Source: Emergomyces orientalis (lineage: Eukaryota; Ascomycota; Eurotiomycetes; Onygenales; Ajellomycetaceae). From it: DNA of 64,000 nucleotides. Below the pieces are notes generated by a model. That model saw only the letters and a program-made list of their open reading frames with translations, was not told the origin of the DNA and ran no database searches. The DNA lies in assembly GCA_002110485.1 (NCBI GenBank), contig MOWL01000088.1, forward strand, positions 310,001 through 374,000, written 5' to 3'. The position numbers and the translations under genes were made by a program. Position 1 is the stretch's first letter. Every line of letters begins with the position of its first letter. Shown piece by piece: positions 22,157 to 35,215 of this stretch.

Positions 22157-25100
22157 ATGCTTCGATCAACCAACGCGCTATTAAAATATGGGACCTCTTC
22201 GTCGAGGTCTCCCGCTTTCTCCTCTCTGCATAGTAAAGCAAACCGCGGATACTTAATTGGTAAAGGACTAAGGCTAGCTTCCACCGTCACGCAGCTAGAT
22301 AGCTATCCGGCAGTTGGGGAAAAACTTCATGGGTTCACCGTCAAGGAGAAGAAGCATGTCCCGGAGCTTCATTTGACCGCAGTTCTATTGAAACACGATA
22401 AAACGGAAGCAGACTATCTCCACGTGGCCAGGGATGACAAAAATAATGTCTTTGGCATTGGGTTCAAGACAAATCCTCCGGATGCAACCGGCGTGCCTCA
22501 TATACTCGAGCATACCACTCTATGTGGCAGTGAAAAGTAAGCAATCTCAAGCGCTCTTCCGGTTTCGTGGGGTTTATATGCTGATTACTTTGTCTTATTC
22601 TAGATACCCTGTCCGCGACCCATTTTTCAAAATGCTGCCTCGTTCTTTATCCAATTTCATGAATGCTTTCACTTCCTCTGACCATACCACTTACCCATTT
22701 GCGACGACCAATAAACAAGACTTCCAGAACCTGCTATCGGTTTATTTAGATGCCACGTTACACCCGTTATTAAAAGAGGAAGATTTTCGACAGGAAGGAT
22801 GGCGCCTAGGCCCCGAAGATCCTCGCGCATCCCTGGCACAAAAAGAAGGAAATGATAAATCCGCCGCTGCAGATGATATTGTTTTCAAAGGAGTGGTCTA
22901 TAATGAGATGAAAGGGCAGGTATCAGATGCCAATTACTTATACTATATCAAGTTTAAGGAACAAATCTTTCCCGCCATAAATAACTCTGGCGGCGATCCA
23001 CAATATATAACAGACCTAACCCACAAACAATTAGTCGAGTTTTCGAAAAGGAATTACCACCCGAGCAATGCGAAAGTTTTCACATACGGGGATATGCCGC
23101 TAAGTGATCATTTACAACAAATTGGGCGTGTCTTGGACGGGTTTGAAAAGTCAACTCCGGATACGGACGTCAAACTTCCTCTGGATATGAATGACGGCCC
23201 CCTCAGCGTCACGATCTCAGGGCCCATCGATCCATTTACCAGTGAGGACAAACAATTCAAAACTTCGGTATCTTGGTTTGCGGGTGATTCCACCGACATT
23301 GTGGAGACCTTCTCTGTCGGGATTCTTTCATCCTTGCTGCTTGACGGCTATGGATCACCTCTGTACAAAGCTTTGGTTGAAAGCGAAATTGGCTCCTCAT
23401 TTACACCCAACACCGGTCTAGATACCTCTGGAAAAACCCCTATCTTTTCCGTTGGTGTGAACGGGGTTGCCGAAAAAGATGTTGCCCTTGTGAAGGAGAA
23501 GGTACAAAATGTTTTCCAGGAGTTCTCGGCCGCAGGATTTAACGACGAGAAAGTGAAAGGCATCTTGCATCAGCTGGAACTTGCATTGAGACATAAGACG
23601 GCAAATTTTGGAGTTGGAATCATGGAAAAGACAATATCATCCTGGTTTAATGGTTCCAATCCAATGGAAGAGCTTGCATGGAATGAGGTGATCAACGAAT
23701 TCAAGCGCCGCTATGAGCAAGGTGGCTACCTGGAACAACTTATGAAAAAATACCTCATGACCGACAAATCCATGACATTTACGATGGCTGGATCACCGAC
23801 TTATAATAAACAGTTGGACGAGAAGGAAGTGGCAAGAAAAGAGGCAAAAATGGCTCAGTTGACTGAGGCTGCTGGTTCTCTTGAAAAGGCCGTTGATCAG
23901 CTCAAGAAAGAAGAACTTGAATTATTAAAAGTACAAGAAGCAGCCCAGCATGCCGATCTGAGCTGCCTGCCCACTCTCCACGTGAAAGATATTTCAAGAA
24001 CGAAGGAATGGAAAACAGTTAGGGAATCCAAAATAGATGATGTCGACGTTGTTTGGAGAGAAGCGCCAACGAATGGCCTCTCATACTTCCAGGCTATGAA
24101 CGCATTTGAAAACCTCCCCGACGAGCTACGACTGCTTCTGCCTCTATTTAATGACTGCGTCATGCGACTTGGGACTGCCGGACGAACGATGGAGCAGTGG
24201 GAGGATTTAATAAAACTCATGCCTGGAGGTATTTCTTCCTCTTCTTTCATCGTATCTTCTCCGACCTCCCTGGACAGATACTCTGAAGGCCTCCAATTCT
24301 CCGGTTATTCGCTCGACAAGAACTTCTCGACCATGCTTGAAATGATATCCACTTTAGTCACCGAGACTGATTTCACCAGCCCCGTGGCTCCGCGGATGAT
24401 CCAAGAACTCCTGCGGTCGTCCACCAATGGTGCTATTGATTCAATTGCGGGCTCAGGTCATCGCTATGCTATAAACGTTGCCTCTTCAGGCCTCTCTAAA
24501 AAGTTCTGGGCTAGCGAGCAGCAATCTGGTCTGGCGCAAGTTCAAGCTACTGCTAGGTTGCTGCATGATGCAGAAACCTCCCCCGAACGGTTGCAAGAAC
24601 TCATTCGGAAACTCCAGCTAATACAATCATTTGCGATTTCGAAATCGCCCAAATTCCGCGTGCGAGTGGTCTGTGAACCAGAAAGTGCCAGTGCCAACGA
24701 AGCCACTCTTCAAAACTGGCTTACTGGCCTTCCCCGCAACCTTAACCCCCATTCCACAACTGAAGGATTTACATTTAACCCAGCTGCCACGAAAATTCTT
24801 TATAATCTCCCCTATAAAGTCTCCTATTCCGGCCTCGCTCTCCCAACAACGACTTTCACCGATCCATCCAGCGCATCACTAAGTGTTCTCTCCCAACTTC
24901 TAACCCATAACTATCTCCACCAAGAGATCAGGGAAAAAGGAGGTGCATACGGAGCAGGCGCTAGCAGCGCCCCCATCCAAGGCTACTTCGGATTTTCAAG
25001 CTACCGTGACCCCAACCCCATGAATTCCCTGAAGGTATTCAATAACTCCGGAGTCTTCGCTCGGGACAGATCCTGGACGACGCGGGAACTAGATGAAGCG

Positions 25101-25415
25101 AAACTCGGCATCTTCCAGGGGCTTGATGCTCCTATGAGTGTCGACGAAGAAGGACAACGTTACTTCATGACTGGTGTTACTCAAGAGATGGACCAGCGCT
25201 GGCGCGAACAGGTTCTCGATGTGACTGCCGAAGACGTGAATAATGCCGCTCAGAAGTTCCTCATTAATAGATCGCGACGGGTATTCTGTCTCCTCGGCGA
25301 GAAGAAAGATGGCTCCGATTTTGATGGCTGGGATGTGAGAAAACTCTCCATGGGACCAGAAGAAGGGAATTCCGCCGGCTCTGAACAACAAGGTGCGGCT
25401 ACCGGAGCAGCTTAA
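22157..25415 (+). CDS. CYM1: Mitochondrial presequence protease (M16C metalloprotease)
   Basis: A zinc protease of the mitochondrial matrix or intermembrane space that degrades cleaved presequences and other short peptides. Two exons, 22157-22536 and 22604-25415, join in phase 2 to give 1063 aa. The inverted zinc motif HXXEH is HILEH at about 115-119 in the context GVPHILEHTTLCGS, and the distal Glu is in VVYNEMKGQVSD near residue 228. The C-terminal half has the second M16 repeat with REKGGAYGAGA and FSSYRDPNP. The N-terminus is rich in Ser, Arg and Leu with few acids, as expected for a presequence. Length fits the family (about 1000 aa). Exon 1 ends within the codon before YPVRDPFFKML. The gene appears intact. 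Confidence 0.96.
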
Positions 25416-26868
25416 GTATATATATAAAACACCCTTCCATTTTTATTTTTATTTTGCATTTTGGATGTGGTGGTCATATTGTCCTTCCCCTCATATTGAA
25501 CAGATGTTCAAAAGCTTTCGATATAGACCTTTTAATCTACCCTCCTATTATCCGGATGGTATGAATATCACATTTCATGTATTTTTAGACGAACATGTAT
25601 TATAATCGCATCTCCTGTTTGTTTTGATCCCATCAGACTGTTTCTCCATTCCAACAACAAAATCAACCCGATTACTAACTTCCTCTACACCCATGCCCCT
25701 TTTCATTTCTTGTGCGGGATGGTTTCTTCAATACCTACATTCCGACGGGATTAACATGGAAAAAGCACGCGCTGCTCAAGAACAGAGCAAATATCCGTCT
25801 GCCAACCTTCCGTCCCCATGGTCGGCAGATCACAAGTCTCTCCGACGGCCAGCCCACTACCGTCACCGGCAGTGGACTGGTCTACGAGAAAAAGCGCAAG
25901 ATCAATAAAAGGAAAGGAGCTGAGAGGAGTTTGGGATGAAATGGAAAGGGAAAAAAGCAGCCTTATCAGAGGAGGCGAGGCTCGCGTTATTGAATCCCTT
26001 ATATTTCCTGCTCTCGAGGGATAGGTAGGGGTGAGATATGATTTTCTGGGGCAATTCGAATCAATCTATCTGCTTACTTGTTCCTGATGCAGGGGTGAGG
26101 TTTTTTGCCTACTTCGTTAGCACTCAGCTATCTATTGAAAACCCTTGATTCGCCGACGGTGTTTTCACGGAAAGGCTTTGGGCTTTTGGAGCGGGTTCAG
26201 TCTCCCCTTCTGCTCGTGGGGCTTGTTAGTTGGTAGGGTGGTTTGGGTTGTTTCATTTTTTCATATCTCTTTCCTTTCCCTCGTGGGATTTATAGGGGCC
26301 GTTTGGTGGTGTGGTTTTTCCCTTCTCGGATGGGGCCTTTTTTTTACAGTTTTGTTTTATCTTGACCCTTTTTGCTTTCTTTACCAACCTTCTGTCTCCA
26401 TCTCATTTCAGACCTGCTCATTTTCCTCAAGTTTCAATGGAGGGCGGACTAGGGATGCGAGAACATTTCACTTATCGGTTTTCAGGCTTAGTAGCCGTCT
26501 TTCAATTTTATTGTTCCGAATTTTTGATATTTGAATGAGCCTCAAATCATTCGACTTAAAAACACCGCTTTAACATGGGAAAATGCAATATCAAATAAAT
26601 TATATCACATAACGAAACCTATTTGAGTTCACGTCTTATTTCCTCATCATGCCCTTGCAGCTCGTCGTTTTTTGTTTGATTTTCTAGGCTACTTTCGTGA
26701 ATATCGCCCCTTAGCTTCTGCCATCAAAGTTCGCCGTGCGATGACAAACGTTCGGTTCTCTTGGATAAGTTCCTCATCGCAGTTCCTGTGTGAAATTAAA
26801 CGTCCCCCCCCCCTCCCCCCCCGGGAATGGGAGGTGAAAATAGAACACCCAAACGGCAATCACCGCTT
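25416..26868. other. Intergenic spacer between convergent CYM1 and methyltransferase genes
   Basis: Mostly pyrimidine-rich sequence. One stretch, 25680-25939 on the plus strand, has a protein-like frame (GFFNTYIPTGLTWKKHALL and a basic tail) with branch-point-like ACTAAC just before it, but no acceptor AG or start codon that fits; see findings. ORFs at 26145-26540 are low-complexity Phe/Ser/Leu translations of T-rich DNA. Confidence 0.45.
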
Positions 26869-27867
26869 TCACCCCTTCACGGCAACTCCTCGAAGACGAA
26901 CGTATCCCAACCATTTGCTACCATCCTCTTCCCTTGTGATGACCGTTTCAAGCAACTGGCAGATCTCCTCAACAGCAGCCTCGCGACGGTCCGCATCCAC
27001 AATATCCAGCATTTGGGATCCCATCAGACGCACCCAGCCCGCAATACCGCCATTTTCGTCCGTGGTAAGCTTGGTAGGCCGATATTCGACTTCCAACTTC
27101 TCAACATGAAACCCAATCTTCTCCAACGTCGCTCTCATCCAAGTCTCCGATGGGAAGAACCATGGATTAGCGGCGCGCGCTTGCTGGATGGTAGATCCCT
27201 GATGCGTCACTGCGGCAAGCAGCGCGGTGTTGGCTTCAGGGACATTCCCGTGACCTCCCATTTCGAACACAAAGGTCCCATTTGGTTTGAGGCAGGAATA
27301 TATAGCCTGCAACACACCCACCCTTGTGGATGCATCTTTCAGGATCCAGTGAAGAGCGGCATTAGAAATCCTGTTGACTTATCAGTTTTCAATGCCTCTT
27401 GCACAGCCCTCTTTCCTATGGCAAAACCAAACAAGATAAATAAGAGTTTCTTACACTTTATCCCATGCCCCATTGACAATATCCAACTCCTTGTATAAAT
27501 ACCTACAATCGACAACTCGAAATTCGGCTTTCGGGCTACCACAATCTTGTGTGGCAGAACCAATCATCGAAGGCGATGCGTCTATGCCTAGTACCGATCC
27601 TACGTGCGGGATGAAACTTCCAGTGAACTTCCCATCTCCACACCCGACATCTAGCACCCGATCTGTTGGCCGGGGATCAAGGCATTGCAACACTTTCTGT
27701 GTGAGCTTTGGAACGAAAGCGGCCGACGTGTAGTATGCCTAAGTGAGGGGTTCTAGATCACTTTACCCCCTTTTTTGATCTTAAGAGATACATTGAGTAT
27801 CATGAAAACATACCTCTGCAGACCAGTGATCCTTTTTGTGGCCCGAACCATCCTGCGTCAATGCCAT
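26869..27867 (-). CDS. SAM-dependent methyltransferase, trans-aconitate methyltransferase-like
   Basis: Three exons, 27867-27814, 27738-27455 and 27370-26869, give 279 aa. The Rossmann-type methyltransferase fold is shown by motif I RVLDVGCGDG at about 45-54, the acidic strand end VLGIDASPSM, the motif around VVDCRYL, ISNAALHWI (made by the exon 2-3 junction) and LKPNGTFVFEMGGHGN. NAALHW plus the FEMGGHGN segment resembles the trans-aconitate 2-methyltransferase group, but the substrate cannot be fixed from sequence. The N-terminal HKKDHWSAEAYYTSAAFV is typical of small-molecule methyltransferases of this type. The GTAAGA donor after AAAGT was chosen over an upstream GTGTAA because only it keeps the frame. 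No targeting signal seen. Confidence 0.88.
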
Positions 27868-29641
27868 TTTTTCTTTTCAGCTCCTCTTTCCCTGTATTGC
27901 TGGTTACCTGCAGGCCCTGGGTCTAGGATTCCAGAAAATACGGATCCGGTTGATAGCTTAGAATCTTTCTAGCTTCGTCTGTCCTATTCAACTCAATGTG
28001 GTGATGTCTAACCTCAAAAGCTGGTATCAGAAGTTGGTCAAGTTTTTTCAATTTTCAACCTCAGCAAAACCAGATCAGCAGGGAGTCTACAACCCGTGCA
28101 GAGCATCTCATCCATTTTATATCTACGATGTACTTCTAGTTGGTCTGTATGAAGTCATTCTCGTACTGCAGCCTCAACCCTCCTTCTACGGCAAGAGCAG
28201 CCGATATCGGATGAGGGAGGGATGACTGGGCTTATTAAGCCGGAATATGCGCAACTAGCTAATAGGGGCCTCAAAAATGCCATTACGGGGAAATTTTCTT
28301 GTTTTCTTGATTACATTTATATTCAGATCAGCAGCAATAAACTGGTTGACTGGCTCGCTTGCGACGACTCGTGAGGTCGGTATCAGGGTTATTGAAGCTA
28401 CGTGAGTAGTTAATTAGGTGGGTGTTTTTGTTGGCTGATACATCATTGATCAAGTGTTGGAAAGCATCTGGGCGGCCATCCGTGGATGACAGTCATTGAC
28501 AATGATTATTCTCTGATCTGTGGCCTCTTGGAGAAAGAGGAGGAAAAACATTCCTGCTTGCCTCATTGGAAGGGTAGAATCAGTTGACGCATTCCAGCCA
28601 ATTGGGAAGTGGACGTTCGTGTTGGATGATGCGGAAGAAACAATGTGTCGGATATGGTAGAGGGGAATGTTTCAAAGCTTGACCGTTCGCAAACCCAAAT
28701 CATATTTGAACGAACCGGAAATCCACCTTTTGTTGCCCTCAATTCTTTGAAGTTGATGGATCATGCTTCATTTAAATCGAGTGAAAAACAACATCAACAA
28801 TTTTGCAAATCAAATAAAGGTGACAATAATGATGACAAAAACTCGGTCTCCGACAAATAACCTGATCCTCTGCACACCAGGTCTAATTGAGATCCCGAGC
28901 GGTTTCCCCCGGCAAACCGTACCCGGCGAGCCGCATCCCGACAGCCGGCCTTGGCAACCCCCATTGGGCCATATTGCTTGTTTCTCCGCACGCGACTTGA
29001 AAAACAATATATAAATTTGAAAGAAAAAAAATAAAATAAGAGAAGAGGCGACGGTGGGAATGTCGGGGGAAGATGTAAAACATGGATTGGAATAGACCAT
29101 CTATGGCATGTAATTTCTAAAATCTTGGATCCTGTACCGCCAGTTTTCATGCTGCTGCTGTATATACAATGGCCTGATTGGGACAATGTAAACCGACCCG
29201 GTAGACGGGCTGCGGAATTGTACTCCTCTTTTGGCCATAGATAGAAAATAACCGAAACAAATCTTCACTCTAGGCAGCGGGTGAGGGCCCATTGAACCTT
29301 GGCTCTGCAAAGAACTTTCTTTGCGGGCGGAGGGCAAAAAGTAAAAAGTTAAGGCCCGGCGCTTTCTCCGGAGCGAAGATCACCATGTCAATGCCATCCC
29401 TAACCATTAGTTATAATCTTTTGGAAAAGCAAGTAAAAAGCAAAAAACTTGGACATCCGCCGCTGACAGAGAGGGGGAGAGAAAGAAAAATCGGCCGAAA
29501 TATTGAAATACATACGAAAAGAAAGAAGAAAAATTTTTGCACAACAGTTTTCTCAGGTCTCACACCCCTTCCTGCCAGTCAATTAATTGCCTGCCATACA
29601 TTCTTGGTCTCAGAAAGAAAAACACATGATGTGTCCACGTC
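27868..29641. other. Divergent spacer between methyltransferase and DUF202 genes
   Basis: Holds promoters for both neighbours. The DUF202 side has CT- and AG-rich tracts and an (AAT)n run. Open frames at 28794-29186 on the minus strand have no recognisable features. No gene supported. Confidence 0.45.
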
Positions 29642-31131
29642 ATGGCCAGTCTCCAGTCTTTTTCTTCCCATAATAATAATAATAATAATATCAATATCCC
29701 TTACAACCATGGCCCTCACAACGTCACCTCCGCATCCTTAACAACGGCAAGGGAGGAAGAGCCTACCCATCCCCATCCCCGTCCAACGTCCAACGTCAAC
29801 AACAATCCTCACCATGACGTCGCGGGCCTAGAGGAACCAGCCGACCGCCACCGCACAACGGCGGCAGCGACAGCAATTGACAGCAATAGCCAGAGCTATC
29901 AAGATGCGACAGAACTCGTCAACCTCCCGCCGCTCCCGTCGCCACCACCACCACCAGACCATAGCGACGAGGACAACGACGACAACAATCGTGCCAACCG
30001 CAGCAGGTCATCTTCGATATCTTCGATCTCCTCGGGTTCCGTACGCCTGGTTGTCCAACGTACGACAAGTTCCCAGCAAACGGACAGCCGGGGCAGCGTA
30101 GGAAGTAATAATTATAACAAGGGCATTCTGGGGGAAATGAAAAGGGTTTGGGTTCGACATGTTTCAATGACGGTGCCACGGAGCCAGAACAGGGATCATT
30201 TTGGTGAGTTTGAAAAACTTGTTGTGGTTTTATTTTATTTCAATTTTTTTTTTTTCCCTTTTGGAACTTTTTTTTGGGGAGAGGAAGGGGGGAAAGAGGG
30301 ATTCTTTATATGTTTTATATCTGCTTGCAATTTCCTTAAGGGATTTCTTGGAAGCGCCATACGATTGGAAAATAGGAGATCAGAAAAACCCCAGCCAGCC
30401 AACTCTAGTCGAAATCACGCCATTTATCATAAAAAGCAACGCAAATTCCAACCCATCCTTGCTATTTTGAACATATCCAAGGATTTTTGCTTCCCCAAAC
30501 ACTTTTTCGCTTAAACAAAATCTTTATCTTTTTGGCTGGGGAAAAGAAGAAAAAGAAATACCCTAAAACCCCCCCCTCCCCCAGCACATCATCTAATCCA
30601 AGTAACCTCCCATACATCTGAACACATCGTATAACCATCCACAAAAAAGAATATAATCCTGCATGCGTCGTTACAACTAACAAATAAAATAAAAATACAG
30701 CCCTCGAAAGAACCTACCTAGCCTACATCCGCACATCCCTAGCCTTCGCCTTCCAAGGCGTCCTCATCGCCCAATTATTCAGCCTGCAGAACCGGCAGAA
30801 ACCCGAAACAGCGTTTGGGTTTTACGCCGTCGGCAGGCCGCTGGCCTGTGCGTGTCACGCCTGCGCGATAACAGTTGCCGCTGTGGGTGCGTATCGCTTC
30901 TGGAGGCAACAGAATGCGCTGGCGAGGGGTAAGGTGCACGCGGGCGGTTGGGAATTGAACTTGTCTGGTGTGTGTGCAATTGGGGTGAGTATTCTTTATT
31001 TTTTCCTCCCTACCTGCAGAACCGAGCGCACCGACTGACAAAAACACGTATTTTGACCGTAGATGATCACGACGGTATTTGTAATTGTCATTTTGATAGC
31101 TGCCAGAACAGAAACCCATCAAAATCCATGA
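29642..31131 (+). CDS. DUF202 domain membrane protein
   Basis: Three exons, 29642-30203, 30701-30984 and 31063-31131, give 304 aa with matching phases. The N-terminal 180 residues are low complexity (Asn, His, Thr, Ser, Pro and an acidic DEDNDDNN run) and probably cytosolic and disordered. The DUF202 core follows: ALERTYLAYIRTSLAFAFQG begins the first membrane span, RPLACACHACAITVAAVGAY the second, and GMITTVFVIVILIAA the third, ending near the C-terminus. The ERTYLAWxRT-type motif is diagnostic for DUF202, the family that includes the small membrane subunit Vtc1 of the vacuolar polyphosphate polymerase. The long N-terminal extension sets it apart from Vtc1, so a role in polyphosphate is not claimed. 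The first intron is long for this window (497 bp) and contains T-rich runs. Confidence 0.85.
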
Positions 31132-32464
31132 TTAAGGTCAATGGGGAATAAGTGTAGTAGTGGCAATGGCATTTTCGTATATGCCTCCTCATGCTTCCCT
31201 GGGGATTTTTGAAGAAAAATTTTTTTGAAAAAAGCGTTCAATCAAAAGAGGACTTGGATTTTGGTTAGTTGGTTCGTGTTCATTTTCATGGCTCAAAACC
31301 CTTCACCCCCACAGATACCCCTGGGTAACTGCTATGTTGGATATAAATCAAGGGCGTCGAGGCGTTTTGTTGGATTTGTTGGATAGCCATGCATGATTCA
31401 TTTACACTCATACACTGGCGTTTTCTTTTTTTGGGCAATTTGGTGAACTGTGTACATGTACTGCACGTAGTTGGGATTTTCATCGTCCTTGTCCTGTCTT
31501 TAACTTGGATGATTAAAAAATATAAAAAAAACAAAAGAAGAGAAAAAGAGAAAAATGGGGGGAAATTGCTCCTCACAAAGTACTGCACTACGGTATTTAC
31601 TGGGAACTTGGATGTACTTCTCTCCTTACACAAGAATTCTTAGTCAAAATAATAGTAATAATAATAATAATATAATTCACGCCTTCTTACTATGCAGCGC
31701 ATTTCGATCATCATGTAGTCGCACATGAAGCGGCTACACGACGATCCCCCAGAGCTTTATATAACTATCAGAAATGAAACGGGATCTGAAGTGGCCACAC
31801 TAGTTAACTGTCTCAACGTCATAGCTTCAGCAACAAGCCACAATCCATAAAATTGAAATCATCAACTTTCGAACAGCCTACTAGCCCTTGCACATGCAAA
31901 AGACTTAACATTCACATACTTGAAAATAAAAGGAAGTTATGAGCAATAACTGATCCGATCTCCCATTCCTTATACATACTACTACTCCCTTTGACTTTCA
32001 ACAGGCGCCCCAAAAGAACACATGCTGACTAATCCCCCCACCACTTTTTCTTTCTTCCGCCTGCAGCAATTTATCGCAAGCTCTTCGCCGCGCGAACGAC
32101 ATTACTGGCAGCCGGTGCAACTGTATCCCGCATTTCTTTGTCCGCAACGGATTCCCCCCTATTATTACTTTTACTTTATATTTTCGTTTTCATTTAATGC
32201 ATGTGTGGACAGGATGGTGATATCGCTTCTTCCTGCCATCCGCCATCCTCATGCATCATCATCTCCAGTCATAATATCAGTTTACTCTTCTTCCAAGTCT
32301 ACGGAAACGAAACACAACCAGTTCTACCAGTTCTAGTACCCATCTCATTCTAGTTCTTAATACCTTGCGAAAGCAAGCCGTTTCATTTCAACTTTCCATT
32401 TTTTCCCCAACTAGATCTGTTCGCGCTACTTGGAGGGCGCGCGAGCTCACCAAATCCCGCCACG
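31132..32464. other. Intergenic spacer upstream of the zinc transporter
   Basis: AT-rich, with an (AAT)n microsatellite near 31648-31672. It holds the promoter and leader of the cation transporter on its right. A zinc-responsive site was looked for but none is claimed. No gene seen. Confidence 0.5.
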
Positions 32465-34376
32465 ATGTGGATGTCAAAGTCCAACCGGATCATTCTCCTC
32501 CTTATAATTGATTCTCTATTCTTCCTCCTTGAACTGAGCGTTGGTGAGTTTATAGATATAAAAGCCGCTTTTGCGAGGGGACAAGCTTCAAGCGCTCTGT
32601 AGGAGCAATCGCTGACTGCTTCCATTTTGGCTTTGATCAGGTTATTCCGTCCATTCGCTAGCCTTGGTTGCGGATTCCTTTCATATGGTACGTGGAATCT
32701 CGAGAAGGACGCCCCTTAACTTTTTTTTTTGGTTTTTACTAACTATTGTATGCGTTTAGCTCAATGATGTATTATCACTCTGTGTCGGACTATGGGCTGT
32801 TAAGGTCGCAAACCAAAAAACGAGCTCGAAGATGTATACATATGGGGTGAGTGATGACCGTTTTCTACCCGGCCAGGTTGATTTAGTACTGCGGAATGTT
32901 CCCAGCTGATATATCGTCTTCCAATGATCACAGTGGCAACGAGCAGAAACACTAGGTGCATTAGTCAATGGCGTGTTCCTTGTTGCGTTGTGTCTTTCAA
33001 TCTTCCTAGAAGCCATCCAACGATTCGTCGAGCCGCAAGTGGTGAAGAACCCCAGACTCGTCTGTATCGTCGGCTGCTTTGGTCTTTTGTCCAATATTTT
33101 CGGATTAGTGCTTTTCCACGATCACTCGCATGGCCACGGAGGACATTCACATGGCCATGGTGCGGGAGAGGCGGCGGTTGATACGGCGGAGCAGGGTTAC
33201 GTTCAGGAGCCAGGTACGGAAATAATGACGGATGAGTCGGGGACTGTGGCCAGCGTAATGCCAGAAAATGTAATAGCGAACTGGTCTGCAGAGGAGCGGG
33301 GTACTGCGGAGAATGGCGCATCTAGTCCCAGTACGAGGAGACGGGCCCTATCTGATGCCAACCATCGTGGTCGTCGCAACTCGCGCCGATTTAGTGCATC
33401 GGTACAGAGGGGTTTCCGCGATGCGGAAGATATCCAAATCCATCCGGCTATTCTGCGTCGAGATATCATCGAGGCCAGTCGTTTTGATGAGCCAGTTTCT
33501 GAATCAGACGTGGAAGGACTGGCTGACTCACATTCAAGCGACACACACGCCTCGGAACAAACAAAATTACTGGACGGCTATAATGGTACATCATACTCCC
33601 GGCCAAACGGTCAACGACAAGCTGGTAACCCGTCCAAAGACCCCTCCCACCAGGACTTGCACGGCGAGCACAATCACGCCAAACCTAAAAGCCAGGAGGG
33701 CAAGAAAGGCCATTCCCACGGCGACTTAAACATGCGAGGTGTCTTCCTCCACGTAGTCGGCGACGCCCTGGGAAACATCGGCGTCATCGCCTCCGCCCTC
33801 GTAATCTGGCTCACCGACTACTCCTGGCGCTACTACGTCGACCCAGGCATCTCACTCGTAATCACAGTAATAATTCTCGCCTCTGCCATCCCGCTCTGCA
33901 AAGCCGCATCGCGAATCCTCCTCCAAGCCGTCCCCGCCGACCTGAGCATCGACCACATCATCGAAGACATCCAGGATCTCCCCGGCGTCATCAGCTGTCA
34001 CCATCTGCACGTCTGGCAGCTCTCCGATACGAAACTCGTCTGCTCGCTGCATATCCAAGTCAGTCATGATATCAAGGGCGAAGGGTCGGATCGGTACATG
34101 GAGCTTGCGCGGCAGGTTCGCAGATGTCTGCATGCGTATGGTATCCACTCGTCCACCATCCAACCGGAGTTCTACCCGGACAGCGACATCGATGACGCGA
34201 CAGGTTGGGCGGCGGCGTCGTCGTCGTCGTCGTCGCATTCACCCAACAGAGGAGGCGGACAGGGTGGTCATTGTCGACAGCGCAGCCCGAGAGGGAGCGT
34301 TGTTGACCCTAACTGCTTGCTAGAGTGTGGGATCGAGTGCGCGGATGGACGACAGTGTTGTCCTGGTGGCAAGTGA
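32465..34376 (+). CDS. Zinc transporter, cation diffusion facilitator family (Zrc1/Cot1-like)
   Basis: A proton-coupled zinc (possibly cobalt) exporter, usually moving metal from cytosol into vacuole or secretory compartments. Four exons, 32465-32543, 32641-32687, 32760-32846 and 32934-34376, give 551 aa. Spans 1-2 carry the first metal site in HSLALVADSFHMLNDVLSL, and VFLHVVGDALGNIGVIASA carries the second HxxxD pair. A His-rich loop, FHDHSHGHGGHSHGHG, with a second block HNHAKPKSQEGKKGHSHG, lies between spans IV and V. The cytosolic C-terminal domain has the ISCHHLHVWQLSDTK motif. The loop is much longer than in yeast Zrc1 (442 aa). The end is Cys-rich (CLLECGIECADGRQCCPG), after a Ser run encoded by TCG repeats. 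The start is the first ATG of MWMSKSNRI. Confidence 0.95.
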
Positions 34377-34825
34377 ATCTTTTTCCTAAGCCAATTGCAT
34401 GTGGGTTTTTAATCAACTTTGCTAGGCCAAGATTTCGATATCTTCTATATGCCTCTTTGGCTTCTTATTTTTTACATTTTGAATTGATATTTCCTGGACA
34501 TTCTTTAGGCGCTTCGAAATGCGATTTTGGCGCCTGCAGCGTGAGAATATTTTTTGTTTTGGGAGAGGGGGGGGTGTTATTGACATTGATAGACACCAGC
34601 TACAATTGATAATCTAATCATATATAAATTCTCTTCTATATTACTTCCCATATTCGCTTTCCGATTCAAAATGTAACCCAGTGTGTGAGGTTTTGGTATA
34701 TTTCTTTCTTTCAAATATTTTTGCGCATCAACATGCAGGAGTTAGAATGTAAGTTAAGCATTAATTTTAAACCAATTGTCCACTTTCCAAAATTTCTCGC
34801 ACCTAGCCAAAATCTTACTCGATAC

Positions 34826-34846
34826 TATATATATATATATATATAT
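34826..34846. repeat. (TA)n microsatellite
   Basis: About ten uninterrupted TA units followed by GTATATGG. Confidence 0.9.
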
Positions 34847-35032
34847 GTATATGGCAAGAACAGAGTGTCATCGCTGATAATGAAACCCGCCCGCGACTCC
34901 ACCCTTTTTCTTCAGTGGTTGTAACTTCTAATCACTTGACCCCCTTAAGAAGTCTGATGGAGCTCTGGCGTTTACAATGGTGTCTTCCGTCCGATCAGCC
35001 AACAGCAAAAATTGCACATCTGTACGTAGGCT

Positions 35033-35043
35033 GTACGGAGTAC
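35033..35043. repeat. Palindromic GTACGGAGTAC motif, copy 2
   Basis: Reverse-complement form of the 1220-1230 motif, located 173 bp from the solo LTR edge. Confidence 0.5.
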
Positions 35044-35215
35044 AATTGATCATGAGTCTAAAAAAATTTAATAAATTGAATGTGATTGTAAAACTCAGCC
35101 AGAAAAAACCCGCATTTTAAATCAAAGCACTTTTGCTTAAAATTATATTAATTAATCATATTTTACATAGTAACTAGTACTATGTTTTATGGCATTTTTT
35201 GTGTAGTTATATCTT

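Noticed and set aside
26145..26540. Plus-strand 129-codon frame rich in Phe, Ser and Leu
   Set aside because: Translation of T-rich DNA; mimics membrane protein composition but lacks conserved pattern.
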